Assembly: GCF_023159225.1 (NCBI RefSeq) | Contig: NC_063184.1 | Span: 14,931,528 to 14,995,527 of the forward strand | Length of the DNA: 64,000 nt | Reading direction: 5' to 3' | DNA from: Perognathus longimembris pacificus | Taxonomy: Eukaryota > Chordata > Mammalia > Rodentia > Heteromyidae | In this document: positions 32,942 to 45,152 of the stretch, one piece after another | How positions within the stretch are numbered: the stretch's first letter is position 1 | How the letters are laid out: the number at the start of each line of letters is the position of its first letter | Notes under the pieces: generated by a model | Told to the model about the DNA's origin: nothing | The model's input: the letters and a program-made list of their open reading frames with translations, nothing else | Database searches by the model: none | Position numbers and translations under genes: made by a program

Positions 32942-35900
32942 TGAGGGCATATATGTACTGTCATTTTTTTCATATTTTTAATGTCAGATCTCCTTAGAGA
33001 GCTAAGTTGCTTCATTCTCTGAATTAAATTCCTTTTCTTTTTTCTTTTTTATCATGGAATCATCCTTGAAGACTCCTTTCACAAATGTGTTGTGGCTTGA
33101 TCTTCAAAACTGAGTATTGAAAGAATAGCAGGGTAGCTGGAGAGTCATTGGGAAATTCAGTTCTCTGTGAAAAAGTTAAGCTTCATACTAAGCCATAGGG
33201 TCATTGGGAAAATTACCTTAAACCCTATGACATTTTCAGCTTTTAAAATATCATGTATCAGAGCTAAAATTAAACCCAATTACGGTTTCAGGGCTGGCCT
33301 CTTGTTTCTTGCTAATAGATGGATCTTCTAATTTTTCAAGTGGGTTTTGTTGCTCTTCTCCCCAGTGCTGAAGGTGTTTGTCACATAGCAATCCTTGTTT
33401 GATGTACAAGGATTTCATCTCAGAAATACTGCTATCCCCCCCCCCCCCAGGAGGATTTCTTTTGGGTCCTGATCTGTATTAGGTCTTTCTCTCTGAGTTC
33501 TGTAGAAGAAAAATCTGAGTGTCTGGAAATTCTCTGAGTTCCTGCAGCTTCCTCTGACTTCATTTTCTCGGGATAGGTCAAATTTGGTCTTTGACAATTT
33601 CTCATGCTTTCTTGACTCTTCTCACTAGCTTTTTTTCACTCACAGCATCTGCCCAAGTAAATGATGGGGTTCTATTTGTCTTCTGAAGCATCAGCCTTCC
33701 TTAGGTACAAAGCAATGTGATTTCCTTGTAACTTAGCTTTATGATAAGTATAAATGTTTGTTTGGTTTTGAGGGTGTTGTTTGGTTTCTCTATGTTTGTT
33801 TAGAACTTGTTATTGTTGTTTTCAGATGACTTGTGTGGGTTTTATTTTGTTGTCTGCTTTTGATATAAGAGGGGGTTCTTCTCAGCTTTTATATCTTAAT
33901 TGAAAGGCACAATTCTAGAACTGTTTCTTTTTTTTCTTTGAAAGACCATTACTAAATTAGTGGTACATCTTAAAATTGAAGCTATGGAGAGTAAAGTAAT
34001 GAACTAAACTGGTGGTTAGAATTCTAGAAGGCTGGCATATCATTTTTAACCCAGTGCGAACATTGTTAGCTCTTCTGTCCTTGTGAGTAGGGGTTGGGGA
34101 AGAGGTTTGTTATTTTCTTGTGGGACCTAGGTCAGTATGACTATGGTCACCCTCAGTGGTGATTTTTGAATTGAGGAAATACGATAACTTAATAACTATT
34201 TGGTACTTCTAATTACAAATGAAGCCCCCAGAGGTGACTGTCTTATAATATGCTTGAGTTATACAGAGTTAAGCTGTCAGACAGAATGACAGCCATGCCA
34301 CAACTTAATTTCCCATTGTAATATGTATAATGCAGTTTTTAAGTGATTTCTAAAATGTGTTTTGAATTGAGAAATTACAGCTCTTTCAAGTACTTCAATA
34401 AAAGTGCCTTGATTTTCTTTGAACAGTTGCAAGAGGCAGACTTTCAAAGAAACTTCAAAGAGAATGAAAAAGTGCAATGCATACACACACAAAGAAACTT
34501 GAACATTTTAGTTTCTTCCAGAATTTTCTTTATCTCTAAGAATCCTAGTCCATGTTGACCATTAAGTTCAGCTTCCTTGTCTCATTTTCTGCCCTTTGCC
34601 CTCCTTTGAACACTTATGGTCAGAAAATAAGCACTGTAAATTTTCAAAGGTCAGAAAATTTTGTCTAGCCAACCTATTGTCTTTTCACTCATTTTCTCCT
34701 GTGATACTATATTAAAGGTTTTCTGCTCTCTTCAGACACAATATGAAATACTTGACAACGTTTTTCTTTCAGAACACTTTTCTTCTGGATTTTACAGGAG
34801 GTCATTTTCAGAATTGACTATTAACTCTATTTCATCAAGATTTTAAAAAATGTTTTCTTGTGGTTAGTTCTTTAAAATATATCATAAATTTATATTTATC
34901 TGTCATGTGACTTGTTAAGCTAATAAGGACAAAAAGGTCTTTTCATGCTTATTCCTCAAATGTTAATTGTAATGAAATAAATAACTGCATGAGAAGTACA
35001 GATGTGGTGCTAATAACTGTCACATAATATGAATTACATTAAGAAAAATAACCACAGATGATCATAGATGTTTGCCTCCTCCAAATAATTCTGGTTGATA
35101 ATCCTTTTCCTTCTCTGGGAAAACCTCCTTCATAAGCATGCAATTTTTGAAATAATTTTTCTGTGTTTTTCATTATCTCCTTAGCCTTTTTGTGTGAGCT
35201 TCCTGCCCAATCATACATTCCAGGCCCACTTCGTATAACCTGCCTCTTTCTCACATATGGTTTTCACTTGATTTCAGGACATTTGGCAGATTTTTCTCTT
35301 GGGAAAGTTAAACTAATTAAATGAAGTCAAATGAAGCAAATGATATAGTTTGGGGGAAAAAAAAGGGACATCTGCTTTCCTTTTGGACCCCAAATTTTCT
35401 CTAGTCATCTTCCTCTAGCCACTTAACTATTTTCTGGCTACGTAGGTAGAGCTAAGCAAAAGAGTGTCATTTCTTGACCATTTTAAGGAGCTCATATCCA
35501 TTTAAATGAATCCCATGTGTAAGGATCTTAATGTGGTATCAGGTATAAGATGTTTACCCCTCCCCCAAAAGAGAAAAGTGATCATTTATGAAATTACAAA
35601 GTTCCTCTCTCTCATTGAACTTTGAACAGTCTTTTATTTGGATCTAGCAAATAATTTTTTCCCCCAACTTCAGTAGTTGGATCTCTTGCTAATTAAAAAA
35701 TAATGTTTCTGCGGTTAGCTGGTATTCCAGTCATGCAGCAGATGCCTATCATGCACAAAGAAGCCAAGACTGCCTGGGACAGCAAGTTTCGTGGCTTCCT
35801 CCCTCCAGCACTTAGTGCCATCATCTGACAGATTTTTCCCTAAGCAACACTGAAGATAACAGGTGTTGATAGTCGTTCATGCTGACAAAAGATGTTGCTT

Positions 35901-36207
35901 GCATGTGTTTTACATATTTTAAGTAGTCATGAAGGAAAAGTATGGTGTTTATAGAGATCCTTGCCCATATGGTGAACAACTGGAATTCACACAGAGGCTT
36001 TCTAAGTGTAAACAATCATCGAAATAATGAAATTGACTATTTTAGTCCTCGGTTGCTTTGTGAATCAGAACAAGCAATTAATCATTTCCTCCATCCTCAT
36101 TAAGAAAACTGCACTGAAACTTGGAATTTCTAAATTATCTACATGGTGTCATTATTCCCTAGCAGACATAGCTGAAACATTTGCAGCATGAACAAGATCG
36201 CTTAAAA
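32942..36207. other. Long insertion-free unique block, no gene
   Basis: Over 3 kb with no transposon I can recognise, only a run of 13 C at 33436-33448. No exon-like frame with a known domain. It is a candidate for conserved non-coding DNA. Confidence 0.45.
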
Positions 36208-36456
36208 ACTAATAGAGTCAGGTTCCAGTGGCTCACTCCTGTAATCCTAGCTGCTCAGGAGGCTGAGATAAGAGGATCCTGGTTTGAAGCCAGCCCAGGC
36301 AGGAAAGTCTCCATGAGTCTCTTATCTCCAATTAATCACTCAAAGACTAAAAATGGCACTGTGGCTCCAGTGGTAGAGTGCTAGCACTAAGCACAGAGTC
36401 TTAGTGACAGCACCCAGGCCCTGGGCTCAAGCCCCACAACTGACCAAACCACCCCC
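36208..36456 (+). repeat. B1-Geo SINE
   Basis: B1 half (AGTGGCTCACTCCTGTAATC, CTCAGGAGGCTGAGATAAGA), linker TCTCCAATTAATCACTCAAA and Geo half (CACTGTGGCTCCAGTGGTAG, AGCCCCACAACTGACC). An unusual C-rich tail follows. Confidence 0.9.
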
Positions 36457-37182
36457 TTCCCCCCAAAAAACTAATGGATGCACAAGCAATCTTCTACTAC
36501 TCTAAGAAGGCCTGCAATAATGAAAAGCTTATTCATGTAGCTTCTCATGCCACTGAATTTATATTTCTATTACAATTTAACTTCTAAGGAAGCTGATGAT
36601 GGCAGAATGGTTTGTGTCCAAATTCAAAAGCAATGAGAAAAATAAAAAAAAAAAGGAATGCTTAGAGAGTTTCTTTTCTACTATCATCCTGAAACTAAGT
36701 TTTTAAAACTCAAAAGGATAAAAAGGCATTAAATTTTATTTTCAATAAAATAAAAGTATGCATACAATCTACACTAAAAAAAAAATGCCTCAGAAGTCTG
36801 TCAATGCACCTGAGATCAGGGAAAAGATATTTAAATTGAAGTAAAAAGAAAAATCTCTTGAGAATTCTGGTAAGCCCCAACCTTATCAATTGATGAAAAG
36901 TATTTGCCATAAAAATGTTTCTACAAAGATGAATCTTTTGATTTTTTTCTGTTCCAAAATTAAAATGAATTCTTTTTCTTTTAAAAAAACAAACAAAAGA
37001 AACACTCAGGAAATAAAGAGAACGCGATCAACAAGATCAGTCAGAGCATAAAGATGTGAGCAGGTAAAACTCAAATCAAAAGTCCCAGTATTGGAAATAA
37101 CTAGAATACTCTAAGAAACAAGATACAGTTAAAAGCACACAAAGACAGCTGAGCATGGAAATGAGAAGATGAATTTTATTAT
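36457..37182. other. Unique A-rich DNA, no gene
   Basis: A-rich sequence with short homopolymer runs; no gene or clear repeat. Confidence 0.4.
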
Positions 37183-37300
37183 TATTTTTTCTTCTTAAGA
37201 CAGGTTCTTATTGTATTGTTTAGACTACCTTACAAATTTCAGTCTTCCTACCTCAGCTTCCAGGGTGCGTTTCCTGAGTAAAACGAGTTAACCACCACAA
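37183..37300 (-). repeat. B1-like SINE relic
   Basis: TTAAGACAGGTTCTTATTGT and TTCAGTCTTCCTACCTCAGC follow a diverged antisense B1/7SL-like unit. Confidence 0.5.
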
Positions 37301-38393
37301 CAAAAACAACTAAACATAGCTTTCTAACACTAGAGAGGAAATGGTGGGGTACAAGATAGAAAGCATAAGACTGTGCATGCGCTGTTTCTTTGAATAAGAC
37401 ATATATCTAAAAAATACATTTAAAAACTTCACTGAAATAAGAATCCAAATTTTCCAACTTAAAAAGCACAGTGTATGCCAGAGAAAACAATAATAAAAAA
37501 TTAGGAAGTAGAAAGATACTCTAATGGGAAAAAAAAATCAAACCATAAGAAAACATAGCCTTTATATTATAAGCAACACCCAAAGAAATGAGACAAAATA
37601 TGATTTAAGATCTGACCACCAAGCCACAGAAAACCTTTAAAGTAAAAAGAAATCAAACTTCTGAATATGAGAAATACAGAAAAATGGTTTGCTACTGTTC
37701 TCTTTTTGAGAGAAATTCTAGCAAAACAAGAAATAACTGCAGAACAAAGTAAAGACCTGGGATGAAAATTGAATATATTTACTGCATAACTAAGACCTTA
37801 ACTCTTAATATGAAATTAATGTTTCTTGAAAATATTGTCCAAGTGATGAAACTATTGGATTTCAAAAGTGGAGTAATTTGAAAACTGGTATGTGCTATAA
37901 ATTGAATTTCTGGAATTGAAAGTTATTATTTATAATTAATACAATAATGTTCATTACTACAAAAATCAGTGGTAAGAAAGAAAACCCAATCAACAACATA
38001 GAATAAATACATAAGGAAGAAAATGATATAGAGACCTCCCCATAATATAATTCTGCAAAAAGTGAGAAGATGTAGCATTATCTATTATAATCACATTTTG
38101 TGCAAAAAGAAGGTGAAATAAAAACAATTAATTGAGCTTTTTGGCTACAAGATTTTGGTTTTGATGGAGGAAATACTTTTCAGTTTGGAGACATGTGGGA
38201 GAGAAATTTTTATATATACAAAATATTTGGATATGCTATTCTTCAGAAAGTTAAATGAGGAAGAAGAAATGTCATTTGTATTTCTAGGATTGGCATAATG
38301 TGAAAGTTGAAAGACCTGATTAGGAAGTTATGATGACATATAGTAGAACATTTTCTCTTAGGACATCTATTGGACTTGTATAATCAGAAAATA
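37301..38393. other. A-rich unique DNA, no gene
   Basis: Strongly A-rich on the + strand with scattered stops. It may include very old L1-like sequence, but I cannot align it convincingly. Confidence 0.35.
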
Positions 38394-38428
38394 TTATCTA
38401 TTTATCTATCTATCTACCTATCTATCTA
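38394..38428. repeat. (TATC)n imperfect microsatellite
   Basis: About nine TATC-type units with substitutions. Confidence 0.85.
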
Positions 38429-39083
38429 ATCTAATTGATCATCCAGTAAAATGTACAATTTCTATCACTTCCTTACTCTAAAGTGAAGTCACTTCTCAGG
38501 CTCAATGTCAAACTGAAGAAGGGATTAAATCATCCTGGGGTATAAACAACTGTCCTTCTCCCTGGATTTTCTGTTACAGCTTGTAAACAGTCACTGGAAT
38601 CATTATGCACCAGGGGAAGGGCAATATACAAGTCGGGTTGTTAGGGGCAGTAGGATACAGAATATTCTATTATATTTGTATTACAGATGTGAATGTCCTC
38701 ATGCTCCATGTAGCATCACCTATGGGGAAGGAGATTGATTTACAAAATCTACAACATCCACAGACTCACTATGCTCAATTGCTGAAACCCAAATACATAA
38801 CCGTGATGTCTATTTCACTACAGACATAAGGTTAGCATGGGTTCTTTGATTAATGGAGTAAAAATCATGGTGGAAGAAGCCAATTGAAAACCATTGGAAT
38901 ATTCATTTCCCCCCAAAATAATGTCAGAAGAAAAGGAACATCTTGCACCGAATGATCAAGATTAGTGCCATCCTTCCCGTCTTGGGTGGGAATCCTTACC
39001 ATATCTCCACTCAGTTTATCTGAATAGTCTCAATGAAAAAGATAACCACGTTCTTACCCAATTCAAATGTCAGTTCTTATGCT
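38429..39083. other. Unique DNA, no gene
   Basis: A frame at 38605-38829 has no recognisable family. Confidence 0.4.
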
Positions 39084-39536
39084 TGCTATATTAGTTTTCT
39101 AAGGTTGTTATAGCAAACTATCCCAATCCTTGGATATCCAAGACCAATATGAATTTGTTCCTACACAGTATTAGAAGTTAGAAGTCCCAAATCAAAGTAC
39201 TAGAGGACAAGGAACAGGCAGCAAAATTCCTCTGAGACTGTCTAGAAGCCTTCTTTGTTCTTCCCAGCTTCTGGTGGTAGCCACCAACTCTTGGCCATTC
39301 TTTATCTTCTAGCTTTATAGTTCTACTTTCAGTCACTGTCATCATATGACATTTCCTCAGCGTGTCAGTATCTTTTTATAAGGACATGAGTCATACTGGA
39401 TAAGAGCCCATCCTAATGAGCTCATCTCAGTATGTTCACATCTGCAAAGACACTATTTCCTGAGAAAGTAACATTGAGAGGTACTGGGGGTAGGACCTCC
39501 ATATATCAACATAGGTGTCACAATTCAACACATAGC
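39084..39536 (-). mobile_element. MLT1-type solo LTR (ERVL-MaLR)
   Basis: Antisense LTR. It starts TGCTATATTAGTTTTCTAAG (LTR 3' end reversed). Landmarks are CTTCTGGTGGTAGCCACCAA, TTTTATAAGGACATGAGTCA, CTGCAAAGACACTATTTCC and GGTACTGGGGGTAGGACCTC, ending CAATTCAACACATAGCA. No internal retroviral genes accompany it. Confidence 0.8.
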
Positions 39537-39821
39537 ATGTGGTATCTTTACCGGGAAACAGAAACTTGACCTGGGAAACTTGACATGTATGTAATCTGAT
39601 GAGTCAGTTATTTTCCATTACCTTCTCTAGGAGGATCAAAAGTAGATTGTCTTTCTATGGGAGGAACAAGAGCATATTTTCTACTTCTTGCCATAAAATG
39701 GTTAACACTCCGGCTATTTGTCACAATATTCTGCAGAGACCTTGTTTTCTTTGATAGTCCACAGATTACCATGCTGTTTCAATATGTTTATGACATCATC
39801 CTAATCAGACTGGATGTATAA

Positions 39822-40182
39822 TGCTATAGTTTTGATCTTGAGTGTCTCTCAAAGGCCCATGTGTTGAATGCTTGGCCAGTTCAACAGTGGGTGCTATTAG
39901 GAGGTGATGGAATCCTTTTGAGGTGAGCCTTGGTGGAAGTATGTCCTTGAAAGGGATTGTGGATCCCCAGATATTGCTCTTTCTTGTTCTCATTGCTTCC
40001 TGGCTGATAAAATGGGTGCATCTACCACATATGCTCACTAAGATGGTGGTATCTCATTTCAAGCTCTGAACAGCAGGGTGGAATTAAACCTCCAAGATCG
40101 TGAGTCCCAAATCAATCCTTTCCCCATTCTAAGTTGATTGTCTGAGATATTTGTTACAGTAGGAAGTTGTCTTAATATTCTA
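39822..40182 (+). mobile_element. MaLR-type LTR (MLT1-like)
   Basis: Sense LTR layout: TGCTATAGTTTTGATCTTGA, CAAAGGCCCATGTGTTGAAT, GGGATTGTGGATCCCCAG, then the LTR tail region GTTGATTGTCTGAGATATTT. It is close to the antisense LTR at 39084 but in the opposite orientation, so the two are not a provirus pair. Confidence 0.65.
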
Positions 40183-42008
40183 GTATGACATGGATGCAAG
40201 AGAGACACTCTACAGAGTTTCAAGGACCTACCACATCTTGGATGTTTTAGACATCTAATACTCTGGGGCACTGTGACTTCTCCTTTAAATAAAAGGCCAC
40301 TTGTTGCAACTTAACATTTCCTAGCTTTCAAGAAATCCTTTTGATGCATATCTTAGCTTTTCTGGGAATATATACATACTTGCAAGTGTTACTTGTTATT
40401 AAAATAGGTCGAGGAAGGCTCTTAGACCTAGTGAAAAACAAGGTTCTGTGCTAGACTGAGGCTTTGGTGAAACTGTCTTGCCACTTCTATAATGGAACCC
40501 AGCAGCTGTAACTACGTTAGTGTTTCTTAAACATTTCCCCTTTGAAGCACATGACCAAGAATCAAGACAACTTTTCATGTTAATGGCTCAGTTGTAACCT
40601 GTCCTCCGACAACTTTCCTCTATGTGGAGTCTTATCATATCCCTTCTCAGTGGGAATTTCCTTGCATTCTTGTTCTTTCCATTCACTATGAACTAAGTGG
40701 CTATTACTACAGGTAGCACTGGTGCACCTCCAATTGTCCAGTGAGCTCATCCGTGTACCAGATCTTCATTTCTTGTATCCTCCATATGCAAAAGTAATAG
40801 AACAAATTCCACTGGGTCCAGAAGAGTAAGACAAGGAAAGGCACTGATTGGTTCAGAAAAAGTAGATACTTGTTAATTGGGGCCAGCTCCTCCTGTGATT
40901 TACTTGGGCCCTCCAGATTTGGAAGGATCCAATTCCCCAAATATTTTCCCATTTTCTGTTGTCTTGCTGCTTCAGTGACATTATGTCTGGGTAGATTTGC
41001 TATTACTCGGTTCATAACAGGCTGCTACATTCCTTTTACATCATTATCAGTCATCCAGTCTTTCCTAATACATAGCCCATAGACATCAGAAAGGAAGTTT
41101 TGTATGAAGACAGAATCTATCAGTGTGGTGTGGACAGGAAAAGCATATATTTTTATGTGGTCACCAAATGGGTAGTTTCAAAGCCACATCATTAAGCAAA
41201 GTGACCAAGCTGAGAATTCTGCAATGGGAAATAGCATCTGCGTATGTATCTTATACAGTCCTGGTTCCCTTCACAATTTGCCTGTTTTGGAACCAACCCG
41301 AATCAGCTGTAAATCTGGATATTTATCAGCATGTTAGTCCAAAGGAATGCATTAGCAGGCAAGGGCAGTAATCAGAGATATATAGGCACTCTCAGATTCA
41401 CTAACACTTCAACCATACTAAGTACTCATTTTTATTGCCTGGAAAGGAGCACATAAGATTGAACTGACTATGTTCAAGTACTGGTTTTACTTTATGAATC
41501 ACAGAATTAGAAGATCAAGAAAGAAGACTAATACTTATTGTAAAAGACTATATTCTCTGAGCTGTGGGTTTAGTATTTGGTGTGCCAATTAGCTTCCTTC
41601 TCAATTAGGTAAAAAAAAAAAAGAAATCTCTAGAAGTAGACTGTCTTATTCAAAATTATATTCTCCTCAATAGATTGCCAGTGTAGTAGTCTTGACAGTG
41701 ATGCTGAAATATCTTCCAGTGCTTATGAATGATAAACTCCCTGTAAAATGGCCAGTATTTTTTTTTGCTCATACAGTATTTATTGAGAATCTACCACACA
41801 CAATGTGAGAACATTGACGTGTACATAGTCATTAGTTGTCTATTGTTTTGACACTGCCCCTCTACTCTGGCCTGTCCATACTATACTTTCTATGAATCAA
41901 TAGTGCCGAGGGATTCCATATACTTTTCTAGAGAAAAATGAATCACAGAAGAAATGGCTTTTATGGACTTGCGCATCAATCAGAAAACTTCTAGAAAAAG
42001 ACCCTCTC
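40183..42008. other. Unique DNA, no gene
   Basis: Frames at 40707-41015 (-), 40870-41082 (+) and 41123-41371 (+) are unsupported by any motif. No clear repeat. Confidence 0.4.
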
Positions 42009-42080
42009 GGGGCTGGGAATATGGCTTATTATTTTTTAATACTTATTTATTGTCAAAGTGATGTGCAGAGAGGGTATTTC
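42009..42080. repeat. IDL / antisense L1 chimeric junction
   Basis: The first 20-odd bases of a sense IDL monomer (GGGGCTGGGAATATGGCTTA) are joined directly to an A/T-rich stretch and the antisense L1 3' end (TTATTGTCAAAGTGATGTGC). Both partners are truncated. Confidence 0.75.
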
Positions 42081-43130
42081 TTACCATAAAAGAATCAAAC
42101 TTGTGGTCATTTCTACTTTCAATTAAACTAAACAAGAGCTAAGTTGAATAAATAAGTAAAGTTAAATAAGATACCTAAAGAAAGATGCAGCACAAGTGAA
42201 AACAGCAAAGTAATCATGCCATATATAATTAAATACCTCATTAAAGAATGTGAAAGAGCATTTCAGTTCCCTAAAATAGCTAAAAAAAGATTTGCAAAAG
42301 TTCTGTGTATAAATCCTAATGAGACTGTTGTTTTGCTAATTATTGAACCTTAGAGAAATTCTTAGATAATATAAAACATTAGTATCTCATTATTCTATGA
42401 AATTTAGTCACATAGATGTGAATTTTAGGATATAAGGTTAGTTGAATATACTAATCTCAGAAATTGTCAAAATAATGTGTTTCCATGGTAGCTATAGTTT
42501 ATTTTCTGCCCAAATAATTGCTCTTGAAGTAGTCACTTTAAAACAGGTTCCTAGCTCATATATATGATTTTCTTCTTCCTCAGTTATGTAAATTTTAGAA
42601 TGTGTGGATGATTTCATAAAAAATGTAATCTAACTATCTTCAAAAATAAAACCTCTCAGTCCTGTAATTCCTTTGCTTTCATAAAACCAATTGTAATTCA
42701 TAAACTGACAATAAGCCAACACGGTTACTGGAAGACACAAAATTTATATATCTGCTTTTAATAATAGTAATAATACTTGTCTAATAAATCAGCAGTTTCA
42801 CGACCCCCACGCCCACAATTTAAATGTATGCAGTACTCTAGTTCTAGAAACATAGATAAGAATGTACAATCATGTAGGTAACTTAACATTCTAGTTGTTG
42901 GATATCTTTGAGGAAAGACCAAGAGACTTGAACTTTAAAAAGTGACTCAGTAAATAACCCGAACAATTGCTTTCTAAGCTGTTCAAAATATGATGTTAAA
43001 ATAAGCACTGCTTGTATGCTTGTATTCTTAGCATAGATTTTTCCAAATGTCCCAAAAAATAATTAGGGACATCATCTGTAAACAATGCTGTCATAATCCT
43101 TCTTCTGTACATGCAGAAAACCTGGCTTTT
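42081..43130. other. Unique AT-rich DNA, no gene
   Basis: Nothing recognised. Confidence 0.4.
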
Positions 43131-43144
43131 AAAGGTCACAGCAG

Positions 43145-43358
43145 GGGCTGGGGATATAGCCTAGTGGCAAGAGTGCCTGCCTCGGATACACGAGGCCCTA
43201 GGTTCGATTCCCCAGCACCACATATACAGAAAACGGCCAGAAGCGGCGCTGTGGCTCAAGTGGCAGAGTGCTAGCCTTGAGCGGGAAGAAGCCAGGGACA
43301 GTGCTCAGGCCCTGAGTCCAAGGCCCAGGACTGGCAAAAAAAAAAAAAAAAAAAAAAA
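43145..43358 (+). repeat. IDL-Geo SINE, young subfamily
   Basis: Complete copy with GCCTCGGATACACGAGGC, AGCGGCGC and GAGCGGGAAGAAGCC, plus a long pure A tail. A perfect 14-bp duplication AAAGGTCACAGCAG lies at 43131-43144 and 43359-43372. It is probably among the most recent insertions in the window. Confidence 0.96.
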
Positions 43359-43407
43359 AAAGGTCACAGCAGTCTCCTTGAGAAACCATGGTATAGAAAC
43401 TTATTGA

Positions 43408-43608
43408 GGGACTGGGAATATGGCTTAGCGGTAGAGTGTTGCCTAGCATGCATGAAGCCTTGAGTTTGATTCGCCCGCACCACATAAACAGGAAAGGCCA
43501 GAAGTGGTGCTGTGGCTCAAGTGGTAGTTTGTCAGTCTTCAGCAAAAAGAAGCCAAGGACAGTGCTCAGGTCCTGAGTCTAAGCCCCACAACTGGAAGGG
43601 GAAAAAAA
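43408..43608 (+). repeat. IDL-Geo SINE, old subfamily
   Basis: Copy of the GCCTAGCATGCATGAAGCC type with ACATAAACAGGAAAGGCC. The near-perfect 13-bp duplication AGAAACTTATTGA / AGAAACCTATTGA lies at 43395-43407 and 43609-43621. It sits 50 bases after a young copy. Confidence 0.93.
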
Positions 43609-43621
43609 AGAAACCTATTGA

Positions 43622-44189
43622 TTTTGGACTTAATAAATATTTGACATCATTTTTTAACTCTTAACTCATACCTAGTTTTCTATCGATATGACAAAAATTA
43701 AAAATAAAACCAAATATTTTGTATTCACAGTATATTAACGGAATTTCTTTAGGCATGTCATGGGTGATAGCTAAATAAATAAGGTAAGCTGATTTGTAAA
43801 TATCTTTTCAAAACATACCTCACCATTGCCCTCTAAGTAAAAACATGGAAATTCATAGTGGGAAAGTCATAGGGGGAAAATGTACTTGATATAAGATTTA
43901 GAAAGTTCTCATATGTTCATTTTTCTGGCAATTTTAGTAAAATATGCCTCTGAATATTTGCATATAATTTACATTAAAAAACGAAGAGACATTATCTTGT
44001 AGTCTTTAAGATTAGACTCTAGCACTAGATTTCCTACTTCAAATAAGGAAATGGCAAATCAATAGTTCCTATGCACAAGACACCTCTCAATGCTTTGTGT
44101 CTCCATTCCTTTACCTTCAGCATACCAGTAGGACTAGCCTCTACACAATGATGCTGTTAAATAGTATACCTTAACCTCTGTGGTGTTCT
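43622..44189. other. Unique DNA, no gene
   Basis: Nothing recognised. Confidence 0.4.
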
Positions 44190-44500
44190 ATGCCTTGTTC
44201 TATCAGTTGAAGCCTAAATAAAACAGAAAGACTGGCCTTACCTGGGAGGAGGGAATTCATTTGCTCACAGCCTTTACACTGGAACTACACGGCCAACCCT
44301 CCCAGGCTCCAGACACTTAGCCTTTGGATAATGACTACACTATCATCTTCACTGAATCTTCACCTTGTGGGCCCATTGCATTCTAAATGGAGCTTTCAAA
44401 ATTCTAAAGCAGCTTTCAGGATCAAATGAACTAATCCCTTATAATAAATCTCCTTCTGTAATATATGTATTTTCGTTTTCTATTTCTCTAGAAAATCAAA
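44190..44500 (+). repeat. Possible old LTR/MER-type relic
   Basis: The tail region (CTAATCCCTTATAATAAATC, then TTTCTCTAGAAAATCAAAAC) resembles the 3' end of an old mammalian LTR-type repeat with its own AATAAA. The family is uncertain. Confidence 0.35.
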
Positions 44501-44519
44501 ACACAGATATCAATATCTG

Positions 44520-45152
44520 TCTTAGCCTGTAGGGGTACATGACACATTACCACACACTGGGTAACTTAAACAGCAAAGACATCTTTTGTTGTGGTTCTGA
44601 AGGTCAGACGTCCAAGATCAAGATAGTGTCTGGGTTGGCTACTGTGAGCCCTAGATTTCTAGGGGTTACAGACAGACATTTGTCAGTGTCACCGTGTCTT
44701 CACATGGATCCTGGTACACACACACACAGAAAGAGAGAGGGGGAAAAATCTGATATTCCTTCCTCTTAAAAATAACAACCCCTTGGGCTGGGGATATAGC
44801 CTAGCGGCAAGAGTGCCTGCCTCGGATACACGAGGCCCTAGGTTCGATTCCCCAGCACCACATATACAGAAAATGGCCAGAAGCGGCGCTGTGGCTCAAG
44901 TGGCAGAGTGCTAACCTTGAGCGGGAAGAAGCCAGGGACAGTGCTCAGGCCCTGAGTCCAAGGCCCAGGACTGGCCAAAAATAATAATAATAATAAAAAA
45001 ATAAAAAAAATAACAACTCCATCTCCATTGAGTTATAGTTCCACCCATGTGTCTCTTTTTATTTCCTAAAAGACTCTATCTCTAAATACAATCATAATGG
45101 GAGATAGACTTCTACTTATGAATTATTGGAAGACATAATTGAGTCCATAATT
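44520..45152 (-). mobile_element. MLT1-type LTR split by IDL-Geo
   Basis: Antisense LTR. The left part has CACACACTGGGTAACTTAAA, CCAAGATCAAGATAGTGTCT and TGTCTTCACATGGATCCTGG. The right part, after the SINE, has TATCTCTAAATACAATCATA and ATAATTGAGTCCATAATTAA. Confidence 0.75.
44780..45006 (+). repeat. IDL-Geo SINE, young subfamily, in an MLT1 LTR
   Basis: Copy with GCCTCGGATACACGAGGC and GAGCGGGAAGAAGCC. The tail is AATAAT units and A runs. The duplication AAAATAACAAC occurs at 44769-44779 and 45007-45017. Confidence 0.92.

Noticed and set aside
32659..33015. Frames rich in Lys/Glu/Arg or Ser/Phe/Leu of about 90-120 residues
   Set aside because: They are translations of the AAAG microsatellite and have no domain.
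34224..34240. CCCCCAGAGGTGA, CTCF-like
   Set aside because: Breaks the GGC core of the motif; also a weak reverse match near 43827 and a partial one near 13063. Not convincing.
39084..40182. Two LTRs about 290 bases apart as a provirus
   Set aside because: Opposite orientations, different sequences and no internal retroviral coding between them; two separate solo LTRs.
42009..42029. Complete IDL-Geo at 42.0 kb
   Set aside because: Only about 20 bases of the 5' end are present before L1 sequence begins; listed as a chimera instead.
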